A DNA stretch of 64,000 bases from a bacterium HR19 (GTDB taxonomy: Bacteria; Calescibacteriota; Calescibacteriia; Calescibacteriales; Calescibacteriaceae). Made by a program: the position numbers and the translations under genes. Below are positions 44,898 to 52,973 of this stretch, piece after piece. The notes below the pieces were generated by a model. It made no database searches, was not told the DNA's origin, and saw only the letters and a list, made by a program, of their open reading frames with translations. Within the stretch, counting starts at the first letter, position 1, and each line of letters starts with the position of its first letter. The stretch spans positions 62,001 through 126,000 of the forward strand of contig BEHV01000001.1 in assembly GCA_002898315.1 (NCBI GenBank), written 5' to 3'.

Positions 44898-46046
44898 TCA
44901 GTTTTCTTTTACTTCTGGCTTCAAAGTTATCACTATCTCCCTGCTTTCTTTTGAGGTCTTGGTATTTCTGAAAAGGAAACCGATGATAGGTATTCGTGAG
45001 AGTACAGGAACACCTTCATAAGTATAAGATTGATTTTCTATTATTATTCCTCCTATAACTGCACTTTGTCCATCTTTCACAAGAACCTTTGAGTATATTT
45101 CATTTCTTGATATGGCTGGCACTCCTCTGAAAGACCTGAATTCTGATGTTGGGAAATTTCTTGAAACTTTTGTCTCAAGGACAATTCCGTTTTCCGAGAC
45201 AAACGGAGTCACCTCAAGTGCAAGAAGGGCATCTATAAATTTAGTTTCTACTACAAACTGGGTTGTTGTCTCATATGGGATTGAAACGCCTTGGAAAATC
45301 TGCGATTTTTCTCCCTCAATTGCGAGAATTTTAGGAGCTGAAAGAATTTTAGCTTCTCCCTTCTGCTCAAGGAGGTTGAGATAGTATTCTATCAATTTTG
45401 TATTTACTGATACAAACGCTCCCTGTTTATCTGAGAACTCAAAGCCACCGCTGAAATCACCTGAGCTTACTTTGAGTATGTTTCCTATTTCTCTCGCAGC
45501 TTTTCTGCTCAACTCAAATATTTTCGCTTCTATTACTATTTGCTTTGGAAGAACATCTATTGATTCTACCAGTTTTTCTATTTCTCTTATGATTTTCTCT
45601 TTGCCCTCAAGTATGATGAAATTTTCTGCTTTTATAACTTTTATTCCTTCTATCTGTGGTAAAATTTGAACAAGATTTTTCAGGTAAAATTTAGGTCTGA
45701 CGATTTTCAAAGATTTCCTCTTTGGCAAAATAGCTATAAAGTTCTTTGATTCTTCAAATTCTATGTCATAGAGTTCTTCAAGCGCATGCATAAAATCATC
45801 AAAACTTCCCTTAAACCTTGATGTCACCTTCTTATCAACATCGGGAGATATAATGAAACTTTTACCTGTCGCCTGAGATATTGCAGAAAACAGAGTTTTT
45901 ATATCTATCTCATAAACATCAACAAATATCTTCTGTATTGTATCGGAGTATAAATTCTGGTGATTGGAAAGATACATTATAAAAAATAAAAGTGTGATAA
46001 AAATTCTTGTGTTTATGTGAGACAACATCTTTTTGCCCCGAATCAT
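44898..46046 (-). CDS. pilQ: Type IV pilus secretin PilQ-like
   Basis: The 382-residue protein has a signal peptide, an N-terminal STN/secretin domain (about 38-100), an N1-type KH domain (about 105-165) and a secretin core (about 165-380). The core carries VEAKIFELSR, SVNTKLIEYYLNLLEQKGEAKILSAPK and the PVLSRIPIIGFLFRN signature. It should form the outer-membrane pore for pili or for a related secretion system. It is short compared with proteobacterial PilQ (about 700 residues). It follows the PilP-like gene; an alternative ATG is at 46028. Confidence 0.85.
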   Translation of the reverse strand: MIRGKKMLSHINTRIFITLLFFIMYLSNHQNLYSDTIQKIFVDVYEIDIKTLFSAISQATGKSFIISPDVDKKVTSRFKGSFDDFMHALEELYDIEFEESKNFIAILPKRKSLKIVRPKFYLKNLVQILPQIEGIKVIKAENFIILEGKEKIIREIEKLVESIDVLPKQIVIEAKIFELSRKAAREIGNILKVSSGDFSGGFEFSDKQGAFVSVNTKLIEYYLNLLEQKGEAKILSAPKILAIEGEKSQIFQGVSIPYETTTQFVVETKFIDALLALEVTPFVSENGIVLETKVSRNFPTSEFRSFRGVPAISRNEIYSKVLVKDGQSAVIGGIIIENQSYTYEGVPVLSRIPIIGFLFRNTKTSKESREIVITLKPEVKEN

Positions 46047-46072
46047 TCATTTCATCTTCTTTTATTCTTTCG

Positions 46073-46483
46073 TCATTCAATCTTCTTTTTTGTAATCTTA
46101 TCTACAATCTTCAAATCTTGCTCTGTTATCTTTTCCACTTTTATACCTTCTACTTCATCTCCTTCTTTCAGTATGTATGGTTTTTTATCAATCTCAATGA
46201 TGACAAGCTTATTTTTTATCTCTCCGTTTTCCTCATATATTACTTTTCCGATTACTTTTACCTCTCTTTTTCCTTCTGAAACATTTTTGTTTTCGGTCAG
46301 TTTGTTTTTTTCTTTCTTCTCTTTGCTTTCTTTTTCATCTGATGAGAAAGGATCATTTTTTATTTCAAGAAGAACTCCTTTATCAAGTGGTTTAGAGATT
46401 TTTTCCTCCGCATACAGATTTCTGACCGCAAAAAATAAAAGCATAAGAAATGGGAGCGGAGAGATTTTTTTCATTCCCTTCAT
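46073..46483 (-). CDS. pilP: PilP-like pilotin/assembly protein
   Basis: The 136-residue protein has a signal peptide (about 5-25), a charged linker (about 45-70) and a small beta domain. Its strands VIIEIDKKPYILKEGDEVEGIKV and ITEQDLKIVDK match the end of PilP/GspC homology regions. PilP links the inner-membrane PilN/PilO complex to the PilQ secretin. Position directly upstream of pilQ strengthens the call; pilM, pilN and pilO are missing from the window. Confidence 0.7.
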   Translation of the reverse strand: MKGMKKISPLPFLMLLFFAVRNLYAEEKISKPLDKGVLLEIKNDPFSSDEKESKEKKEKNKLTENKNVSEGKREVKVIGKVIYEENGEIKNKLVIIEIDKKPYILKEGDEVEGIKVEKITEQDLKIVDKITKKKIE

Positions 46484-46492
46484 ATAATCTGG

Positions 46493-47110
46493 TCACTTTG
46501 CTATAAGCTTTACTTTTTCTGACCTTACTGTTATATCTATGTCTTGTGGCAGAATTTCTTTTGCACTGCCCTTAGCTTTTTCTGTCTTAACATAAATTTG
46601 AGTTGCTATCTCTTTTTCAACATCAAACTCATACATCAGGGTTTTCTTGAATATTCTATTTGTCTTTATAACAAAAACAACATCAACCACATGTTTTCCG
46701 GGGATAGCTTCTGATTCATCATATATAATGATGTCTTGCTTTGATGCTAAATCTATTTTAGATTTGTCTTTTATGCTTGACACTTCAAACCCATCAAGAA
46801 CAACAGAGATCTCCTGAATATCTGCGTCTTTCAACTCGTTTTTAAAGTATATGGTTATCTTTGTTCCTGTAAGAGTTCCCATAAGTATCATATCTTCAAA
46901 GACCTTTATTGATTTTTTGGTTTCAAGTATTTTGAGCTTGAGCATCTCTATCTCTTTCTGGAGTTTTCGGAGTTCTTCTTTAAGTTTCTCTTCTTCTTGA
47001 CTTTGAGCGTATGCGAAAATGTTTATCTTCTGAAATATAGATAAGATGAAAAAGATAACCAAAGATAGAGAAACGATCTTTCTCAACTTCATCAGAACTG
47101 CTATTTTCAT
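46493..47110 (-). CDS. Periplasmic coiled-coil protein of unknown function
   Basis: The 205-residue protein has a signal peptide (about 10-35), a short Glu/Lys-rich coiled coil (about 37-70) and a beta-rich C-terminal part. A VVLDGFEV segment and IPGKHVVDVVFVI look like the strands of a PEGA-like or beta-sandwich domain. It is the first gene of the unit that contains pilP and pilQ, where pilO would often be; a coiled coil followed by a small domain is PilO-like, but the sequence is not clearly PilO. The leaderless-type box TAATAT precedes the ATG by six bases. Confidence 0.7.
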   Translation of the reverse strand: MKIAVLMKLRKIVSLSLVIFFILSIFQKINIFAYAQSQEEEKLKEELRKLQKEIEMLKLKILETKKSIKVFEDMILMGTLTGTKITIYFKNELKDADIQEISVVLDGFEVSSIKDKSKIDLASKQDIIIYDESEAIPGKHVVDVVFVIKTNRIFKKTLMYEFDVEKEIATQIYVKTEKAKGSAKEILPQDIDITVRSEKVKLIAK

Positions 47111-47161
47111 TAAAAAATATTAATCGTTATAAACTTTTTATTTTTCATATTCTGAAATTGT

Positions 47162-48013
47162 ATGTCTGCTGTTCTGAAAAGAAATTTTCTTTTATCTTTT
47201 CTGAACGACTTTCTGCTTCTATTTTCTTTTTTTTATGTTATGACATTTGCTTTATCTTTTCTGCGATATTCAGCAGGATACGGAGTAGTAGATATAGATC
47301 TTGCAATAGCTTTCTGTCTTTTTGTCTTTCCTTTTGTCATCATTTTTTCTTTTTCCACATCTCTTTTTTTCTTTTTGAAACAGAATTTGGGGCGTGTAGT
47401 ATTTCTTGAAGTTTTCGGGAAAGCGGGAAAATCAATCTTTGAGTTATTTTTTGCTGTATCACTTCTTATCTTCTCCGCCTCTCTTTTATTTTTCTTCTAT
47501 GTATCTCCGCGCAGTTTTCTGTTTATGAAGATAGAAAGCGTAAAATCGCTTCCTATAAAATTCTCAAAAGAGATCAAAAAATATGTTCTTACGATGGGAG
47601 ATAAGTTATTTGTGGCAGAAAGAATAATGTCTCAGTCAGGGAAACTGAAAATGTATGATGGTTTTGTTTTTGATGGAGAAAACCTCATGAATTTCAAGGA
47701 AGCAGAGATATCTATTGAAAAGGGAAAAAGCAAACTCATAAAAGACCTCGCGGAACTCATAGAAGAAGGGGGGAGAGAAGAATTGAACGAAGTGATGTTT
47801 GATATTTCTTTTTCGTTATCTTCGGTAACATGCTTGCCGTTCTCTTTTCAGATTTTTAAGTTCGGAATAATCTGCACACCTATATTCTTTTTTATATCAA
47901 AATTCTTCCGAGATACATTAAATCCTTTGAGTTTTGCAATACTTTCTCTCCTTATACATACTCTCTCTTTCTTTATAGGGTTAAAGATTTTGAAAAAAAA
48001 TGGATTTTTGTGA
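47162..48013 (+). CDS. LptF/LptG-like membrane protein
   Basis: The 283-residue protein has three membrane helices at the N-terminus (about 14-35, 45-70, 90-115), a periplasmic domain of about 120 residues and about three helices at the C-terminus. This is the layout of LptF/LptG permeases, which extract lipopolysaccharide from the inner membrane. It is about 80 residues shorter than the usual family length, and the family match is weak by eye. It could be a reduced LptF/G or another permease. Confidence 0.55.
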   Translation: MSAVLKRNFLLSFLNDFLLLFSFFYVMTFALSFLRYSAGYGVVDIDLAIAFCLFVFPFVIIFSFSTSLFFFLKQNLGRVVFLEVFGKAGKSIFELFFAVSLLIFSASLLFFFYVSPRSFLFMKIESVKSLPIKFSKEIKKYVLTMGDKLFVAERIMSQSGKLKMYDGFVFDGENLMNFKEAEISIEKGKSKLIKDLAELIEEGGREELNEVMFDISFSLSSVTCLPFSFQIFKFGIICTPIFFFISKFFRDTLNPLSFAILSLLIHTLSFFIGLKILKKNGFL

Positions 48014-48050
48014 TGATACTATATCAGCAAAAACGCCGCAGGAAATATAT

Positions 48051-49457
48051 TTATTTTCCTATGCAGAATGTAGAAAATATTTTGTCAATTATTTCATGAG
48101 AGCTTTCTTTGCCGAGCATTTCATCTATCTTTTTTATAGCGTTGCGCAACGAGTAAGCAGTTCCCAAATAATCAGATTGCACCATAAAGTTCCTGGCAGT
48201 AAAGACACTTTGCAGAATTTCCTCAGCAACAGCTTTCTGTCTTGATGTTATTATTGAAACACTTTCCGAAGATGAAATACTTTGAGAGAAAAATTTCAAA
48301 ATCTCCTCTTTTATAGCATCTATACCGATTCTCTCTTTTGCAGAAACGGGAATAATAGCGAACTGCTTTCCTTCAATATTTTTCTCTGAAATCTCTTCAA
48401 TTTTTTTTCTCAGAAGATTAATCCAGAAATCAGAATATCCTATATCTATTTTGTTGATAGCAATTATCACTTTTTTATCTTGCGATGCCTTTATAATTTT
48501 TAAAACTTCCTCATCGTCTTCTTGGAGCTCTTTTTCAGAAGAGTCAAAAACGCATATCAGAATATCTGCAGAATCCGCAATTTTCAAAGTTCTTTCAATA
48601 CCTTCCTTCTCTATCGGGTCATAAGTTTTTCTTACTCCTGCTGTATCTACAATTTTCACTATCGCTCCACCAATATCTACATCTGAATCTATGAAATCAC
48701 GGGTTGTTCCTGGTATAGGAGAGACAATCGCTCTTGAATATCCTATTATGGAGTTGAAAAGCATTGATTTTCCGACATTTGGTTTCCCGACTATAACACA
48801 TTTTGCCCCGTAAATAAGCGTCTTGGTACTTTTCCATTCAGAAAGAATTCTATTGATTTTCTGGTAAAGCTCTGAAACCTTTCTCATAATTTCTTCGTAT
48901 GTGAGCTCGTAATCTACATCTTCGGGAAAGTCAATAGATGCCTCAACCTGTGAAACAACATCTAAAATCTCCTCCCTCAAAGTATTCATCAGCTTCTCAA
49001 ATTCACCCTTCAGTACACTAAAAGACCTTTTCACTCCTTCAAGAGTAGAAGCTCTTATAAGTGAGTTTATCGCTTCTGATTTTTCAAGTGTTACCTTACC
49101 GTTCAAAAAAGCTCTTTTTGTAAACTCTCCTTCCCTTGCATACCTCGCTCCATAACTTATACATAGCTTCACGATGTAATCTGTGAGAATAGGATTTCCG
49201 TGAATAAAGATTTCTGCCATATCTTCTCCGGTGTATGAATGCGGAGCTTTGAAGAAAACAACAAGCCCCTCATCTAACTCCTCTCCGTTTTCTCCATATA
49301 TTCTTGCAAGGTAGAATTTTCTTGGTTCTTTTGAAGAGAAGTCCTTCCGGGTGAGTTTAGAAAGTATTTCAAGAACTTTGCTTCCTGATAACCTTATTAT
49401 ATGTATAGGAGATGGCATAAGAGGAGATGCTGGGGCAACAATCGTATCACTTACCAT
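48051..49457 (-). CDS. mnmE: tRNA modification GTPase MnmE (TrmE)
   Basis: The 468-residue protein works with MnmG to modify the wobble uridine of certain tRNAs. It has the formyl-THF-binding N-domain (TIVAPASPL start, FIHGNP), the helical domain and a GTPase domain with GKPNVGKS, DTAG and NKID. The C-terminal FCIGK, whose Cys is the catalytic residue, is present. Length is standard. The ATG follows a TAGAAT box by six bases, without a ribosome binding site. mnmG is not in the window. Confidence 0.96.
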   Translation of the reverse strand: MVSDTIVAPASPLMPSPIHIIRLSGSKVLEILSKLTRKDFSSKEPRKFYLARIYGENGEELDEGLVVFFKAPHSYTGEDMAEIFIHGNPILTDYIVKLCISYGARYAREGEFTKRAFLNGKVTLEKSEAINSLIRASTLEGVKRSFSVLKGEFEKLMNTLREEILDVVSQVEASIDFPEDVDYELTYEEIMRKVSELYQKINRILSEWKSTKTLIYGAKCVIVGKPNVGKSMLFNSIIGYSRAIVSPIPGTTRDFIDSDVDIGGAIVKIVDTAGVRKTYDPIEKEGIERTLKIADSADILICVFDSSEKELQEDDEEVLKIIKASQDKKVIIAINKIDIGYSDFWINLLRKKIEEISEKNIEGKQFAIIPVSAKERIGIDAIKEEILKFFSQSISSSESVSIITSRQKAVAEEILQSVFTARNFMVQSDYLGTAYSLRNAIKKIDEMLGKESSHEIIDKIFSTFCIGK

Positions 49458-49542
49458 ATAATAATTCTAATATATCTTGTGCGCGTAGCTCATATATGAT
49501 TTTTAAATCTTGTTTTGGGGCAATTACAGGAGCAAAAAGAGG

Positions 49543-50010
49543 TTAGTCAACAACTTCTATTCCCATGCTTTTTGCTGCTCCTTCTATTATTCTGCAAGCA
49601 GATTCAAACGAATTGACTTTGAGGTCCGGTAGCTTTATTTTTGCTATCTCCTCAACATCTTTTCTTGTTATTTTTCCGACAATTTTTCTTCCTGGTTCAG
49701 AAGAACCTTTTTCTAATTTTGCGTATTTGAGGATCAGGGCAGATGTTACGGGGGTTTTAAGTATAAAATCAAAGGATCTGTCTTTATATACTGTGACATG
49801 AGCGGTAATTGGCATACCTTTTGGGAAAACCTTTGAGGATTCATTAAATCTTTTACAGAATTCGGCTATATTTACTCCTCTTTGACCGAGCGCTGGACCG
49901 ACCGGAGGAGCGGGAGCTGCTTCCTGAGCTGGTATTCTTATTCTGAAACGAGCAACCACTTCCTTAGGTCCCCCCGCCCCTGCGGGAGAAGCTTTTTTCT
50001 CTGCTTTCAT
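49543..50010 (-). CDS. rplK: 50S ribosomal protein L11
   Basis: The 155-residue protein has the L11 N-domain ([24 protein letters not shown]) and the RNA-binding C-domain ([22 protein letters not shown]). About 15 extra Ala/Gly/Lys-rich residues extend the N-terminus. L11 forms the GTPase-associated centre with 23S rRNA. It is normally next to rplA, nusG and secE; here it stands alone, divergent from coaD. A TCTG-TAAAAT box lies eight bases before the ATG and no ribosome binding site is present. Confidence 0.96.
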   Translation of the reverse strand: MKAEKKASPAGAGGPKEVVARFRIRIPAQEAAPAPPVGPALGQRGVNIAEFCKRFNESSKVFPKGMPITAHVTVYKDRSFDFILKTPVTSALILKYAKLEKGSSEPGRKIVGKITRKDVEEIAKIKLPDLKVNSFESACRIIEGAAKSMGIEVVD

Positions 50011-50018
50011 AAATTTTC

Positions 50019-50028
50019 ATTTTACAGA
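50019..50028 (-). promoter_or_regulatory. Extended -10 (TCTG-TAAAAT) of rplK
   Basis: On the minus strand TCTG directly precedes TAAAAT, which is eight bases before the rplK ATG. It fits the leaderless pattern. Confidence 0.5.
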
Positions 50029-50076
50029 TTTGAAAATTTGTGTTATTGATTTTCAGAAATCTATTATTATGAATCA

Positions 50077-50082
50077 TAAATT
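50077..50082 (+). promoter_or_regulatory. TAAATT box before coaD
   Basis: TAAATT is followed by eight bases and the coaD ATG, with no ribosome binding site. Confidence 0.4.
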
Positions 50083-50090
50083 TTTCTGTT

Positions 50091-50576
50091 ATGCCAGAAA
50101 AAGTTGCGGTGTATCCGGGGACTTTTGACCCCATCACACTCGGGCATGTGAGTGTTGTAAAACGAGCACTCATAGTTTTTGAAAAATTGATAATAGCAGT
50201 AGCAAAAGATACCCAAAAGAATACTTTCTTCTCATTTGAAGAGAGATTTGAAATGCTAAAAGAAGTTTTTTCAGATGAGCCAAGGGTTGAGGTGATGAAA
50301 TTTGAAGGACTGCTCATTGATTTTATGAAAAGAATCGGGGCGAAGGTTATATTAAGAGGATTGAGAACCGTTTCAGACTTTGAGTATGAGTTTCAGATGG
50401 CTCTCACAAACAGAAAACTTGATAACTCAATAGAGACAATTTTCATAATGGCAGAAGAACAAGTATCTTACTTCTCATCATCTCTTGTCAGAGAAATAGC
50501 AAAACTTGGAGGAGATATTTCTTTGCTCGTTCCCCAACCCGTTATAAAATGGTTTGAAAGAAAGCTCAAAAGGTAA
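50091..50576 (+). CDS. coaD: Phosphopantetheine adenylyltransferase
   Basis: CoaD makes dephospho-CoA from phosphopantetheine and ATP, the fourth step of coenzyme A synthesis. The 161-residue protein is of standard length and has YPGTFDPITLGH with the T/HxGH nucleotide motif, LRGLRTVSDFEYE and the SSSLVREIA motif. It is divergent from rplK and convergent with the small gene that follows. Confidence 0.96.
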   Translation: MPEKVAVYPGTFDPITLGHVSVVKRALIVFEKLIIAVAKDTQKNTFFSFEERFEMLKEVFSDEPRVEVMKFEGLLIDFMKRIGAKVILRGLRTVSDFEYEFQMALTNRKLDNSIETIFIMAEEQVSYFSSSLVREIAKLGGDISLLVPQPVIKWFERKLKR

Positions 50577-50581
50577 AAAAA

Positions 50582-50851
50582 TCAGTCCGACTCTCTTTTC
50601 TTTCTTCCGCCCCTTTTTGACTCCAACCATTCCATTATTTTCTTTTTTGTATCATCTTCAAGTAAGTCAGAGAATTCGTCTTTCTTGAGCAGAACTTTCA
50701 AAATCTCCTTTTTCTCAGGTCCTGAAAGTATTAGTTTGAATTCAATTCCCGCTTCCGAGCATAGGTCTCTGAGTGTTTCTGAAAAGCTCTTTCTACATAG
50801 TTTTGAAAACTTCTCTATTATATCATTAAATTCCTTATCTGATAAAGCCAT
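50582..50851 (-). CDS. Small unknown charged protein
   Basis: I do not recognise this 89-residue protein. It is mainly helical, with a heptad-like pattern (FNDIIEKFSKLCRKSF, LKVLLKKDEFSDLLED) and a basic Arg/Lys-rich tail (SKRGGRKKRESD). It has no signal peptide. It is convergent with coaD and ends six bases beyond it. The reading frame is free of interruption and its codon use matches the neighbours, so it is likely real. Confidence 0.6.
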   Translation of the reverse strand: MALSDKEFNDIIEKFSKLCRKSFSETLRDLCSEAGIEFKLILSGPEKKEILKVLLKKDEFSDLLEDDTKKKIMEWLESKRGGRKKRESD

Positions 50852-50968
50852 AATTTTTAATCTATTTTTTGAGGATTAGAAGTTTAAAATTTATATATAA
50901 GTTTAATTTTATTTTTTAGTATCGCAAAATTTTTTTGTGGATTTCAGAAGGTTGTGCGGGGGTGATTG

Positions 50969-52180
50969 ATGAACGAGGCAGAAAATGAAAAGAAAAAATC
51001 AGAGAGAAAAAAGCTTTACGAACTGATAAAATTAACCCTATCAGTAGCCATAGGTATAATCATAGGCATCGCAATAACTAAGTGTCCTGAAAAAAAAACT
51101 GAAAGATGGGAAGAAAAGAAGGAGGTAAAAACAGAAGAAAAAGCTGTGGAGAAAAAATTAAAATCACAACAAGAAGAAAAACAGAAGAGTAAAGTTATAG
51201 TACTTCACGAAGGCGAAGTACAAAAGGAGGTATTTGAAAAATCAGCAACAGAACAGGTTTACCCTGAAAAACCAACTTGCTACGACTTCGGATTTCAACC
51301 GACCTTTATCACCAAACCAGAAAAATACTGGAATAGAAACTATGCAGAATTTGTTTTTGCTCCCGGAATAACTTTTTCCTGTAAAATATTAGATTACTCA
51401 ATTCCTTGCCCCGCCATATCTTCAAGAATATTCATAGAGTTTAAAGAAGACGGAGAGAAAAAATTTGAAGTATATTTTGAAGATGGGAGTTGCAGAAGAA
51501 AAATATTAGATTACAACTTCATCGTAGATACATATCCACCAAAAACAACTATCGTTCCAGTAGGTTTCTCTGAAATCACCACAGCTCCTGAGGCAATGTT
51601 TGAACTTCTGACAAGTGAGCCGGTAAAATATACTCTGTGCAAGGTTGATGATGGTTTCTGGTTTGAGTGCTCAAGCTCTAAATTCTATCTGACAAGTATA
51701 GAGGATGGAGAACATAAAATAGAAGCGTTCTCCGAAGATTTAGCAGGAAACATGGAAAAGCCCCCCGCTCAGCTCACTTTCACCGTAGATGCTAAACCAC
51801 CAATCACAATACTTCTTTCCGCTCCTCCAAGTATAACAAACACAAACTATGCAGAGTTCATCTTCACAGCAGATGAAGAAAAAGGAATAAAATTTGAGTG
51901 CAACCTCAACTCATCGGGATGGCTCCCCTGTGATGAACTTTTTGTTATATCAGAAGCTAAACAAGGAATCAACACACTTGAGATAAGAGCAATTGATAGG
52001 TTCGGTCGCTACGAAGAAAAACCTGTAAAATACTCTTGGCAGGTCGTCAAAGGAAATATAATAGGAATCCCCAAACCATACTCTACCCCCGATGAACTAT
52101 TAGAACTTCTCAAAAGAAGAAGAAACATAAACGATATTGGAAAATTTATTCAAAATCTCAAAAACAGAAAAACAAGATGA
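50969..52180 (+). CDS. Membrane-anchored protein with three Ig-like repeats
   Basis: The protein of 403 residues has a short cytoplasmic N-terminus, one membrane helix (about 21-43), a Lys/Glu-rich linker and three beta-sandwich repeats. Repeats two and three share the pattern of paired Cys around a Trp or Phe, an 'EGxHxIEAxxxDxxGN' strand and a PPxT start. Such repeats are common in surface proteins, so it should face the periplasm. GGGGGTGAT precedes the ATG. It overlaps the Cas4-like gene by four bases, so the two are co-expressed. Confidence 0.75.
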   Translation: MNEAENEKKKSERKKLYELIKLTLSVAIGIIIGIAITKCPEKKTERWEEKKEVKTEEKAVEKKLKSQQEEKQKSKVIVLHEGEVQKEVFEKSATEQVYPEKPTCYDFGFQPTFITKPEKYWNRNYAEFVFAPGITFSCKILDYSIPCPAISSRIFIEFKEDGEKKFEVYFEDGSCRRKILDYNFIVDTYPPKTTIVPVGFSEITTAPEAMFELLTSEPVKYTLCKVDDGFWFECSSSKFYLTSIEDGEHKIEAFSEDLAGNMEKPPAQLTFTVDAKPPITILLSAPPSITNTNYAEFIFTADEEKGIKFECNLNSSGWLPCDELFVISEAKQGINTLEIRAIDRFGRYEEKPVKYSWQVVKGNIIGIPKPYSTPDELLELLKRRRNINDIGKFIQNLKNRKTR

Positions 52181-52893
52181 GAGAAAGAACCAAAAATGAA
52201 AAGACAATTCTTTACCGCATACATGAAAGATTTTCACAAATATCAAACTTTGCCATAAAAAACAAAATACCAAGAATTTTCGTCTCTGACATATCCTCCT
52301 CTCTTTTTTGCGAATGGAGAAAAATTCTTGAGATAAAGCACGGCAAACCAGAAACAGAAGAGATGATCTTAGGGACAAAAATCCACGAAGAATACTTCGC
52401 ATACGAACTTGAAAGCATAGATGAATTAGAAAAAATTATATCAAGGGGAGAAACAATCGGACTAACAACAAAAGTTGGATTTATATGGGAAGAAAAAAAT
52501 CAAGATTTCAAAGTTATGATATCGGGAGAACCAGACCTTATGATCTTCTCGGAGAGAAAGTTAAAGAAAATCGTTGAACTGAAAACAAGAAGAACCTATG
52601 ACATTTTCTCATCAGATATACTTCAACTCGGAATATATGCGCTCTGTATTGAAAAAATGACAGGAGAAAACCTGAAAGACCTACAGCTTGAAATAAGAGT
52701 AAAAGTTGTATCAGACAACTTGAAAGAGTTCTCCCGAAACTTCTACTACAAAGATATAAGAGACGGGATTTTAGACGAACTGAAAAGTTCTCTTGATTTC
52801 TGGCTCGGGAAAAGAGACCCCAAAATCCCGACATCAAAAAACATCTGCCTTTCGTGCTATTTCAGAGAAATCTGCGACAGAAAACTTGTCTGA
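52177..52893 (+). CDS. Cas4/AddB-like nuclease with Fe-S cluster
   Basis: The 238-residue protein has the RecB-type PD-(D/E)XK core: His70 (GTKIHEE), GEPD with Asp120, ELK at 134-136 and a QxxxY-like LQLGIYALC helix from 150. Four Cys (45, 224, 227, 233) in the Cas4 spacing probably hold a [4Fe-4S] cluster. Cas4-type enzymes resect DNA ends or trim CRISPR spacers, but no CRISPR array or other cas gene is here. It is coupled by ATGA overlap to an Ig-like membrane protein, an unusual pairing. A DNA-repair role is possible. Confidence 0.82.
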   Translation: MRERTKNEKTILYRIHERFSQISNFAIKNKIPRIFVSDISSSLFCEWRKILEIKHGKPETEEMILGTKIHEEYFAYELESIDELEKIISRGETIGLTTKVGFIWEEKNQDFKVMISGEPDLMIFSERKLKKIVELKTRRTYDIFSSDILQLGIYALCIEKMTGENLKDLQLEIRVKVVSDNLKEFSRNFYYKDIRDGILDELKSSLDFWLGKRDPKIPTSKNICLSCYFREICDRKLV

Positions 52894-52973
52894 ACGAATA
52901 CGGAAATAAACACCGAAAAATTCAAAAAAACGCAATTTTTACGATTTAGAAAATTTTTAAAATTCTTTCAAGC

